Shown piece after piece: positions 1-6,171 of a stretch of DNA of 12,004 nucleotides. The notes beneath the pieces were generated by a model. That model saw nothing but the letters and a program-made list of their open reading frames with translations, made no database searches and had not been told where the DNA came from. The translations under genes and the position numbers were made by a program. Position 1 is the first letter of the stretch. Each line of letters begins with the position of its first letter. The DNA is from Candidatus Collierbacteria bacterium CG_4_9_14_3_um_filter_43_16 (GTDB taxonomy: Bacteria; Patescibacteriota; Microgenomatia; UBA1400; MFAQ01): contig PFUC01000035.1 in NCBI GenBank assembly GCA_002789895.1, positions 1-12,004 of the forward strand, given 5' to 3'.

Positions 1-2523
1 GCCATTGGCAATGGTTCTAATTCTGTTACTTTGGGAAATACGAGTATTACTAAGACGATATTGAACGGCAACGTCGGCATCGGGACGACGGGGCCGGGAG
101 CGAAGTTGCACATTGACGGTGCTTCGGAAGCACTCAGAATTGAAGGAACTGGGACAACAGGTAATGCTTCGTTGGGTTATTTATCTTTTTATGATAGTAA
201 TGGTACCACAAGATACGGATACCTTGGCGATGCCGCTAGCGGAAATACCAATCTCTACTTTGATACAGAGAATGGCGCAAAACTTTATTTAAATTCTGGT
301 TCTGATGTGATTATTAATCGAACCTCTGGCAACGTCGGCATCGGCGACACTACTCCGGCGTCGGCTTTAACCGTCGGCTCAGGTGATCTTTTTCAAGTTA
401 ACTCTTCGGGAAATATCGTCAAAATAAACAACGTTACTACTTCTTTCCCTGCTTCTCAGGGAGCCGCCAACAGTACCTTAATCAACAATGGTTCCGGCGT
501 ACTTTCCTGGCTTGATCCAACCGCCGCCTCAGGCACGATTGGTTATTGGACCAGATCCAGTAGCCATATATATCCTACCAATATCAACGATCCGGTAGCT
601 ATCGGTTTTAGTACTGCTATGACGAACCCAGGCATGGGTGGCGGTCTTACAGCTCTTCAGGTAGACGGCGACATTCTCCCTCTTGTTAACGATGATGCCT
701 ACTTGGGTCGAGCCAGCTCCGCCTGGAAGCGCCTTTATCTAAGCTTAGGTATAAACGATAGTGCTGGTGCCGAACAAGTCAGTATCGCCAATCGACAGCT
801 TACCGGCGGCCAATGGAACGCCACTACTTTTTTACGTGTCGGTGATACCACCAATACCATGCCGCCAGGTGGCATGGAATTGTTTGTCTCCGGAGATGCT
901 TCGATCTCCGGAACTCTAAAAGTCTGGGGTGACGTCACCGTCCAAAATGGTATTGGCAAGATCGACGTCGGAACCATCGACCCTCCATATACTATCAACG
1001 GCGAAAAATACGCCACCTACATGGCCGGTATGGTAGGAATCAAAGAAGAAATGATTGGCAAGATCACTACATCCGAATATCTCAGTGGTCTGGGCTACCG
1101 GGCCCTCATCAATCTGGACTCTCAGCCAAAAGGCTCAGACCTTTGGCTCTTTTCCAAAACCACTGACATCCGAAACCATTTAGACCAACTTTCGGTCCTT
1201 CTCACCGCCGCCGGCCAGGCCAAAACCTGGTACGAAATTGACGCACCAAACAAAATTCTGGCTATCTACTCCTCTACTCCGACCGATATTAATTTTCGCT
1301 TATCCGCTCCCAGATTTGATTCCACCAACTGGCTCAACACTCGTACTAGTGAAGCCAGTGGTTTTGTTTTAAACAGTCCCGATTTTTACACCAGCCTTAC
1401 CGATACCAGCCTTTTTGGCTCCGCCATTGAACCGGAGTTAATTGTCCTCGCCGATAGTTCCTTTAGTCTCAAAGTTAACGGTCAAGAAACTAAAGAAGTT
1501 TCCTCTTTCTTTCAAAGTATCATCGCCAATTTGAAGGTTGGCACCCAGGTAGTCACTACTTTATTGGCCGACAACCTTACTATTCGTACCAAACTCATTT
1601 CCCCCATCGCCGATATTGATCAGCTCAAAGTCATCGATGCTACTGTCTCCGGGACTCTTTATGCCGATAGCATCAAAGGAAAAACTGTCGACAAACTCAC
1701 TACCCAACTGGATCTGCTAAGCGAAAAATATTCCACTGCCTCCGCCATTCTTGCCGATCTTCAAGCCAAATACACTTCCTACGATTCTCTAATTGGAAAT
1801 ATAAACACCGCTACGTCTTCGAGAGATCCGCTCGCTTTATCACCTCTGGCATCAGCTTCCGCCAATATACCATCGGATCTGATTCTCAACTCCCTCAGCG
1901 TCCATACTATATATAGTAATGATCTTATGGCTGACGGCTCCATTTTTACCCAAACTCTTAGCTCTTTTGACAGCGACCTCTACATTCAGCCCACCGGGGA
2001 CAAACCTGTGCATCTATTAGCCAATCTGATGGACCTCTACCCTGATGGTAAGATAGTTATCAATGGCGATCTGATCATCACTGGTACTCTCTTCGCCAAC
2101 AATTTGGATACCAAAACCGCCACCGTTTCCGGTACCCTAGCCGTCGGTTCGTCCACCATCGCCACTGGTTCAGCCAACTTCGATCTCTTGACCACTGGCG
2201 GACTGGTTATTGCCTCGGGTAGTGATGACCTTTCAGCCACCATGTCAGCCCAAACGGCATCCAACACTACTATTGGTACGGCTACTATCGCCTCCGGCTC
2301 AGCCGAAATCTCAATTGCCAATACTAAAGTTACCGATCACACACTAATCTATATCACCCCCATCTCCGATACCTCTAACCAAGTCCTCTACGTCAAATCA
2401 AAAAATACCTGTGAACTGAGAACTGAGAACTGTCAACCTTCTTTTACCGTCGCCGTCCCAACCAATCCAATTCTGGTCACTCAACCCATATCCTTCAATT
2501 TCTGGTTGGTCCAAACAAGATAA
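1..2523 (+). CDS. Large fibre-like repetitive surface protein, 3' part (start outside window)
   Basis: The reading frame is open from base 1, so the true start lies upstream; 840 residues are visible. The first residues (IGNGSNSVTLGN) resemble a YadA-type head repeat. Two GNVGIGTT/GNVGIGDT modules follow at residues 23-30 and 110-117, a motif common in phage tail fibres and in large surface proteins of CPR bacteria. The middle (about 190-470) is Gly/Ser/Thr-rich beta-type sequence. Residues about 550-597 look like a coiled coil. Residues about 660-735 have short repetitive beta-strand sequence (VINGDLIITGTL) like bactofilin or beta-solenoid proteins. The last ~85 residues end in a compact hydrophobic segment (FNFWLVQTR). 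No LPXTG motif or C-terminal membrane anchor is seen. Residues 804-812 (CELRTENCQ) come from a 7-bp tandem repeat. A role as an extracellular fibre or adhesin is inferred; the exact function is unknown. Confidence 0.75.
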   Translation, partial: AIGNGSNSVTLGNTSITKTILNGNVGIGTTGPGAKLHIDGASEALRIEGTGTTGNASLGYLSFYDSNGTTRYGYLGDAASGNTNLYFDTENGAKLYLNSGSDVIINRTSGNVGIGDTTPASALTVGSGDLFQVNSSGNIVKINNVTTSFPASQGAANSTLINNGSGVLSWLDPTAASGTIGYWTRSSSHIYPTNINDPVAIGFSTAMTNPGMGGGLTALQVDGDILPLVNDDAYLGRASSAWKRLYLSLGINDSAGAEQVSIANRQLTGGQWNATTFLRVGDTTNTMPPGGMELFVSGDASISGTLKVWGDVTVQNGIGKIDVGTIDPPYTINGEKYATYMAGMVGIKEEMIGKITTSEYLSGLGYRALINLDSQPKGSDLWLFSKTTDIRNHLDQLSVLLTAAGQAKTWYEIDAPNKILAIYSSTPTDINFRLSAPRFDSTNWLNTRTSEASGFVLNSPDFYTSLTDTSLFGSAIEPELIVLADSSFSLKVNGQETKEVSSFFQSIIANLKVGTQVVTTLLADNLTIRTKLISPIADIDQLKVIDATVSGTLYADSIKGKTVDKLTTQLDLLSEKYSTASAILADLQAKYTSYDSLIGNINTATSSRDPLALSPLASASANIPSDLILNSLSVHTIYSNDLMADGSIFTQTLSSFDSDLYIQPTGDKPVHLLANLMDLYPDGKIVINGDLIITGTLFANNLDTKTATVSGTLAVGSSTIATGSANFDLLTTGGLVIASGSDDLSATMSAQTASNTTIGTATIASGSAEISIANTKVTDHTLIYITPISDTSNQVLYVKSKNTCELRTENCQPSFTVAVPTNPILVTQPISFNFWLVQTR
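2413..2433 (+). repeat. Three tandem 7-bp units (GAACTGA) inside the surface-protein gene
   Basis: GAACTGA, GAACTGA and GAACTGT follow each other in the coding frame and encode ELRTENC. They lie in the conserved C-terminal domain, between VLYVKSK and SFTVAV, where a short turn would be expected. Confidence 0.65.
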
Positions 2524-2541
2524 AAATGGCAAATAATTCAC

Positions 2542-2564
2542 AATTTTCAAGTACCAATTTTCAA
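2542..2564. repeat. Left terminal inverted repeat flanking the IVP gene
   Basis: Two AATTTTCAA nonamers separated by GTACC. The reverse complement of 3020-3042 has the same layout (AATTTTCAA, 5-nt spacer, AATTTTCAA), giving 21 of 23 matches. The second nonamer also pairs with TTGAAAATT at 2596-2604, so a local hairpin can form just before the IVP start. Confidence 0.7.
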
Positions 2565-2611
2565 AATATAATTGTATTACCATTGTTAATTGATATTGAA
2601 AATTAAAACAC

Positions 2612-2977
2612 ATGCCCATATATGACTTGGAGGAGAGAACGGCAAAACTGGCTGAAAAAATAATTGATCTCGTCAAAGTATTACCAAAAAACTGTGTCAA
2701 TAAAAGAATAATCTCACAACTAGTTGCCTCTTCTGGATCAATCGGAGCAAACTACTGTGAAGCAAACGAAGCAGAAAGTAAAAAGGACTTTGTTCATAAA
2801 ATCAAAATCGCAAAGAAAGAAATAAAGGAGACAAAACATTGGTTGAGATTACTCGCCAGGACAGACAATGTTCACATCGAAGATATCAGAAAAATATGGT
2901 TAGAAACTGACGAACTATTATTAATCTTTTCCAAGATTGTCATAAGTTCAAACAAATCAAAACCGCTTGAAACTTGA
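2612..2977 (+). CDS. Four-helix-bundle protein of the 23S rRNA intervening-sequence (IVP/S23) family
   Basis: This 121-residue protein matches the S23/IVP four-helix-bundle family in length and pattern. It has an N-terminal YDLEERTAKLAEKI helix, the signature SQLVASSGSIGANYCEANEAESKKDF (residues about 36-61), then KIKIAKKEIKETKHWLRLLA. Homologs were first found inside intervening sequences of 23S rRNA genes and are related to Avd accessory proteins of diversity-generating retroelements. No rRNA or reverse transcriptase is present here, so this is a free-standing copy. ATG at 2612 is chosen because the family N-terminus begins there; no Shine-Dalgarno is visible. The gene sits between inverted AT-rich repeats (2542-2564 and 3020-3042), and its stop codon overlaps the first downstream repeat copy. 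The biochemical role of free-standing members is not established; RNA or nucleic-acid binding is only an inference. Confidence 0.85.
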   Translation: MPIYDLEERTAKLAEKIIDLVKVLPKNCVNKRIISQLVASSGSIGANYCEANEAESKKDFVHKIKIAKKEIKETKHWLRLLARTDNVHIEDIRKIWLETDELLLIFSKIVISSNKSKPLET

Positions 2978-3042
2978 TAATTGAAACCCAATAATTGATA
3001 ATGAAATAAATATTGATAATTGAAAATTGATAATTGAAAATT
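2974..3042 (+). repeat. AT-rich 13-14 bp repeat cluster (TTGATAATTGAAAA) with right inverted repeat
   Basis: Four copies of TTGATAATTGAAA(A) begin at 2974, 2995 (one base short), 3013 and 3027; the last two are in tandem. Each unit reads as two related 7-mers, TTGATAA and TTGAAAA. Bases 3020-3042 form the right inverted repeat matching 2542-2564. The stretch at about 3026-3047 also repeats directly the sequence just before the IVP start (about 2588-2611). Confidence 0.75.
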
Positions 3043-3696
3043 AAACACCCCAACGGCTTCACTCTCCCCGAAATACTCATTGTCGTTACTATTCTGGTCG
3101 TCCTAGGGCTTATTATTCTGGTCGGCATCAATCCCATGATGCAATTTTTCAAAGGTTACGATACCCGCCGCAAATCCGACCTATACAAAATCAAAATTGC
3201 CTTCGAGGCCTATTACGCCGACCACGATTGTTATCCTTCTATCGACATCCTCAATAGCTGCGGCAGCAACGCTCTGGAGCCATATTTAGCTACCATCCCC
3301 TGCGATCCCAACTCTCTCCAGCCCTACACTTATTACACCGGACCGAATGAAAGTTTTATCTGTCCCCAAAAAATCGCGGTCTACGCCGTTCTAGCCAACA
3401 AATTTGATCCCCAAGGCGATGAAATTCAATTCTGTCCAGACACCATTGTTTCCATCTCAGGCGACATGAATTATTTAGAAACAGTTTCGGGTTGTAGTAA
3501 TAGAATTTACTGCAGTGATTGGTATGGCTGCCAAAGTGGCGCTTGTGTCTTGGTAGCCCGGGATGAATTTCCATCGTGTTCACCATCTACTAACTGTGAT
3601 AATAGATGCGGAGCACCCTATAACCAAACTCCGGAAGAGTTCTGTTCCCAAATATCACGCCGTGGAACTTACTCTAATGAATGTAAGACAATTTAA
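3034..3696 (+). CDS. Type IV prepilin-like protein, cysteine-rich
   Basis: The N-terminus has a class III prepilin signal: a short basic leader MKIKHPNG, cleavage expected after Gly8, then FTLPE with Glu at mature position +5 and a ~20-residue hydrophobic helix (ILIVVTILVVLGLIILVGI). The segment DTRRKSDLYKIKIAFEAYYADHDCYPS is typical of pseudopilins and minor pilins. The rest is unusual for its 14 cysteines, which suggests a disulfide-stabilised extracellular head. Prepilin peptidase and an assembly ATPase are expected elsewhere in the genome. The start is TTG at 3034: TAA lies directly upstream in frame (3031-3033), so no longer start is possible, and this TTG is inside the AT-rich repeat. 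No Shine-Dalgarno is visible. The 3' end overlaps the convergent obg gene by 23 bp. Whether it is a pilus subunit or a secretion pseudopilin is open. Confidence 0.85.
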   Translation: MKIKHPNGFTLPEILIVVTILVVLGLIILVGINPMMQFFKGYDTRRKSDLYKIKIAFEAYYADHDCYPSIDILNSCGSNALEPYLATIPCDPNSLQPYTYYTGPNESFICPQKIAVYAVLANKFDPQGDEIQFCPDTIVSISGDMNYLETVSGCSNRIYCSDWYGCQSGACVLVARDEFPSCSPSTNCDNRCGAPYNQTPEEFCSQISRRGTYSNECKTI

Positions 3697-4819
3697 AAAT
3701 TAGCTCTTCCAACCCACGTCCATTTCCGCTGGAAATAGGTAGCATATCAATTTTCTTTTTCTTAAAATATTTCACGATTTCTTTTACCTTCTCTTCACTC
3801 ACCAAATCAATTTTACTAAGCACTACTATTTCTTCTTTTTTCTCAATCTCCGCGCCATAATTTTTTAATTCATGCCTGATTTTTTGATATCTCTCCCACA
3901 CCGTAGGGGCCGCAAGGCCAGGCCTTATAGGATCCCCAACCTTCAAGGCCTGGCCTTGAAGGTCCTCCACCGCCACTAAATGAATCAAGACGTTGGTTCT
4001 CTCAATATGTTTCAAAAATTTTATTCCTAAACCTTTTCCCTCACTCGCACCCTCGATCAAACCGGGAAAGTCCGCAATCACCAAATGGTTTTCCCCGCTT
4101 TTCATCACACCCAAATTCGGTTCCAAAGTCGTAAATTCATAATCAGCCACTTTTGGTCTCGCATTTGATAGTACAGATAACAAAGTCGACTTCCCCGCAT
4201 TAGGTAGTCCCACTAAACCAATATCTGCCAACAGTTTTAGAGATAACTCCGCTTGAAAACCCTGACCCACCTGTCCTTGTTCTGCCCTCAAAGGAGTCGT
4301 CTCTCTGGCACTCATGAAGTGTACATTTCCCCGGCCCCCAGATCCTCCTTTGGCAATGAGTAACTTCATTCCCGGTTTATCAAAATCAATCACCACCTCC
4401 CCCTTGTCAAAGGGAGACTCAGGAGGATATCCCTCCGGCACTTTTTTCAGGATCAATCGCCCCATCTGTTCTCGAGGCATCCCTTTTACCGCAATATTCT
4501 CCACCTCTATCTTTCTAGTGCTCAGTGGCTTTAGCGTCACGATCGTTCCTAGTGGTACTTTAATTATTAAATCTTCTCCTTTAGCTCCAGACATTTTCTT
4601 TCCGGCTCCTTTACCACCATCCGAAGCCTCAAACTTTTGCTGATGGGCAAAATCGTCTAAAGTATTCCTGTTTGGGTCAGTCTCTATGTACACACTACCT
4701 CCCTTTCCACCATCTCCGCCATCAGGACCACCTTTGGGAATAAACTTTTCTCGACGAAAACTGATGGCACCGTTACCGCCATTTCCCGCTCGTATCAATA
4801 ATTTTGCTTGATCCACCAT
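3674..4819 (-). CDS. obg: Obg-family GTPase with two repeat-derived insertions
   Basis: Obg/CgtA binds the 50S ribosomal subunit and acts in ribosome assembly and stress control. The glycine-rich Obg fold spans residues 1 to about 195 (GNGGNGAISFRREKF, GPDGGDGGKGGSVY, GGSGGRGN). The G domain follows: G1 GLPNAGKST (204-212), G2 FTTLEPN (229-235), G3 DFPG (250-253), G4 SKID (335-338, with Ser replacing the usual Asn of NKxD) and G5 PISS (361-364). At 381 residues it lacks the extra C-terminal domain of some Obg proteins. Two segments are longer than in standard Obg: residues about 95-155, which include PPESPFDKGE, and residues 286-307 between G3 and G4. Both coincide with palindromic DNA repeats. 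ATG 4819 opens a canonical N-terminus and lies 6 nt after an extended -10 element. The gene is downstream of the LysM/M23 gene on the same strand but has its own candidate promoter. Confidence 0.95.
   Translation of the reverse strand: MVDQAKLLIRAGNGGNGAISFRREKFIPKGGPDGGDGGKGGSVYIETDPNRNTLDDFAHQQKFEASDGGKGAGKKMSGAKGEDLIIKVPLGTIVTLKPLSTRKIEVENIAVKGMPREQMGRLILKKVPEGYPPESPFDKGEVVIDFDKPGMKLLIAKGGSGGRGNVHFMSARETTPLRAEQGQVGQGFQAELSLKLLADIGLVGLPNAGKSTLLSVLSNARPKVADYEFTTLEPNLGVMKSGENHLVIADFPGLIEGASEGKGLGIKFLKHIERTNVLIHLVAVEDLQGQALKVGDPIRPGLAAPTVWERYQKIRHELKNYGAEIEKKEEIVVLSKIDLVSEEKVKEIVKYFKKKKIDMLPISSGNGRGLEELIFKLSYIH
3901..3963. repeat. Palindromic repeat inside obg (CCGTAGGGGC family)
   Basis: The stretch opens with CCGTAGGGGC, shared exactly with the intergenic repeat at 6072-6081. 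It contains AAGGCC-A-GGCCTT (3914-3926) and a perfect palindrome with 12-bp arms ACCTTCAAGGCC / GGCCTTGAAGGT around one central base (3939-3963). On the minus strand it reads in frame as Obg residues 286-307 (LQGQALKVGDPIRPGLAAPT). Confidence 0.8.
4396..4426. repeat. Palindromic repeat inside obg (CTCCCC-TTGTCAA family)
   Basis: CTCCCCCTTGTCAAAGGGAG (4397-4416) is an imperfect hairpin, nested between CCTCC and GGAGG. It is translated on the minus strand as PPESPFDKGE (Obg residues about 132-141). Related sequence lies at 11763-11782, inside the sortase gene, and at 10863-10875 (TCTCCCCTGTCAA). Confidence 0.65.
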
Positions 4820-4825
4820 GCCTAT

Positions 4826-4834
4826 ATTCTACCA
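4826..4834 (-). promoter_or_regulatory. Candidate extended -10 promoter of obg, leaderless
   Basis: On the minus strand TGG-TAGAAT ends 6 nt before the ATG at 4819, which puts the expected transcription start at or next to the start codon. The 11-mer GTGGTAGAATA is repeated upstream of the M23 gene. No convincing -35 is seen. Confidence 0.5.
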
Positions 4835-4862
4835 CCCGTGACACTGTGGCAATTTCCTCATC

Positions 4863-6026
4863 CTACTTCAACGACACCAGTGGGTTTGCATTCCCCTTAC
4901 CAGTTCTGATTTCAAAATGGAGATGGGTTCCGGTTGACCTACCTGTACTTCCCATCATTCCTAACTTATCTCCTCTTTTTACAGTTTGACCTACCACGAC
5001 CGAGAAAGAAGACATGTGAGCATAAAGCGTCTTTGTTCCATTGCCATGATCAATCACCACTCGATTTCCATAGCCTGTATTGTCGAGCCAGCTTGCGACG
5101 ATCACGGTCCCGGCGTCAGCCGCCAATATTGCCCCGCCGCCACGATTAGCGATATCAATTCCCTTATGCCACGACTTAAATCCCTGCGAGATACTGCCCG
5201 CTGTCGGCCAAATCCAGTTGCCAGTGGCCGAAACAACTCCCGCATTAGGAGTTTGTGATGAAGCCAAGTTGGATCTTGGAGACAATATTGGTTCGTCCGG
5301 CATCTCTCCGTCAGGAACAATTAATTGTTGGCCTATCGCCAAAGAAAAAGTTTCATCATTGGTAAATTCGTTAAAAGGAAAATCAACCACTGCCTGGGCT
5401 GATACATTGTATTTTTTGGCAATAGAATAAATAGTTTCTCCTGCCTTAACAATATGCACCACTCCAATGACTGGAGGAATCTTCAGCACTGTTCCTATTT
5501 TCATCTTTTTCTCACTTAGCCCCTTATTGAGCCAAGTTATGGAATCTGTATCGACTCCAAATTTCTTCGCGATACTGGCCAGTGTGTCCCCATTTTCTAC
5601 TGTATGTTCCAATACATCCGCTCTGGGTTTATCGGATACTTGCGTTAGCGGATCTATTTCTACTTGCGAGTCGGTCGAAAGCCCTAAAACTCTAGCTGTT
5701 TCTCCTGATGGAGAACTTTCCTGAGCAAAAGCAAATTTGCTCCCTAACCCCAGTGACATCACCGCCTGAGTTTGCGAATCATTTACAATTACCGAGGGGC
5801 CAAGCGTCACCGATAGCACCATCACTGTTACCATGACCGAATTGACTATTAGCTGGGCATGCTTCCCTCTCTGCTGGTACATCTTGCCAACGAGTACCGA
5901 CTTTACCGATTCAAAAGCCGAAAATCTAGGCTTCAGATGATGAGCCACAAAGTACGACAACAATATTCTCAAATATTTGAAAAAATCTATCACCCACTCG
6001 CTGATAAAAGTCTTTAGGCTACTCAT
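4863..6026 (-). CDS. LysM-domain M23-family metallopeptidase (cell-wall endopeptidase)
   Basis: The 387-residue protein has a cytosolic or amphipathic N-terminal region, one hydrophobic segment (about 59-82), then two LysM peptidoglycan-binding domains. These are residues about 140-184 (HTVENGDTLASIAKKFGV) and 190-237 (HIVKAGETIYSIAKKYNV). The C-terminal M23 domain carries the zinc and catalytic motifs HxxxD (H287, D291), YAH (H337) and HLHFE (H368, H370). It is expected to cut peptide cross-links outside the membrane, either in cell-wall remodelling and division or as a hydrolase against host cells; the sequence cannot decide which. All catalytic residues are present, so it should be active. 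A possible signal-peptidase-like site, AFA-QES, lies near residue 101. The start ATG at 6026 lies about 17 nt downstream of a TGG-TAGAAT element. The next gene downstream on the same strand is obg. Confidence 0.92.
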   Translation of the reverse strand: MSSLKTFISEWVIDFFKYLRILLSYFVAHHLKPRFSAFESVKSVLVGKMYQQRGKHAQLIVNSVMVTVMVLSVTLGPSVIVNDSQTQAVMSLGLGSKFAFAQESSPSGETARVLGLSTDSQVEIDPLTQVSDKPRADVLEHTVENGDTLASIAKKFGVDTDSITWLNKGLSEKKMKIGTVLKIPPVIGVVHIVKAGETIYSIAKKYNVSAQAVVDFPFNEFTNDETFSLAIGQQLIVPDGEMPDEPILSPRSNLASSQTPNAGVVSATGNWIWPTAGSISQGFKSWHKGIDIANRGGGAILAADAGTVIVASWLDNTGYGNRVVIDHGNGTKTLYAHMSSFSVVVGQTVKRGDKLGMMGSTGRSTGTHLHFEIRTGKGNANPLVSLK

Positions 6027-6043
6027 TTTTTAGTGCAGAGTCT

Positions 6044-6052
6044 ATTCTACCA
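6044..6052 (-). promoter_or_regulatory. Candidate extended -10 promoter of the LysM/M23 gene
   Basis: Minus strand TGG-TAGAAT, with TAGAAT ending 17 nt before the ATG at 6026; a 5' leader of about 10 nt is expected. The surrounding GGGTGGTAGAATA matches the obg promoter region. No -35 is recognised. Confidence 0.45.
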
Positions 6053-6068
6053 CCCTCATCTCACGATT

Positions 6069-6100
6069 CCCCCGTAGGGGCGGACCCCCGCGTCCGCCCG
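6069..6100. repeat. Intergenic palindromic repeat (CCGTAGGGGC family)
   Basis: CCGTAGGGGC at 6072-6081 is followed by a perfect 8-bp stem GGGCGGAC / GTCCGCCC (6078-6085 / 6092-6099) with a 6-nt loop. The same decamer opens the repeat embedded in obg at 3901. It lies between the FkbM gene and the M23 promoter. Confidence 0.75.
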
Positions 6101-6123
6101 TCTCCATCACCACCGTCATTGGC

Positions 6124-6165
6124 GACCTGCCTGCCGTAGGTCGAAGATATCGTGTATTACACGAT
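6124..6165. repeat. Two further intergenic palindromes 3' of the FkbM gene
   Basis: GACCT...AGGTC (6124-6128 / 6138-6142) encloses GCCTGCCGT. A 17-nt palindrome with 8-bp perfect arms, ATCGTGTA-T-TACACGAT, follows at 6149-6165, 7 bp past the end of the FkbM gene. It could act in 3' end formation or as an operator; no T-tract is present, so it is not called a terminator. Confidence 0.5.
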
Positions 6166-6171
6166 CAGGTC

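Noticed and set aside
735..1016. Minus-strand open frames inside the fibre gene (also 2037-2321 and 2398-2700)
   Set aside because: They are antisense shadows of well-supported plus-strand genes, with no start signals or recognisable domains.
1..2523. Fibre motifs suggesting a prophage
   Set aside because: No capsid, terminase, portal, integrase or lysis gene is near; GNVGIGTT modules are common in cellular surface proteins of CPR bacteria.
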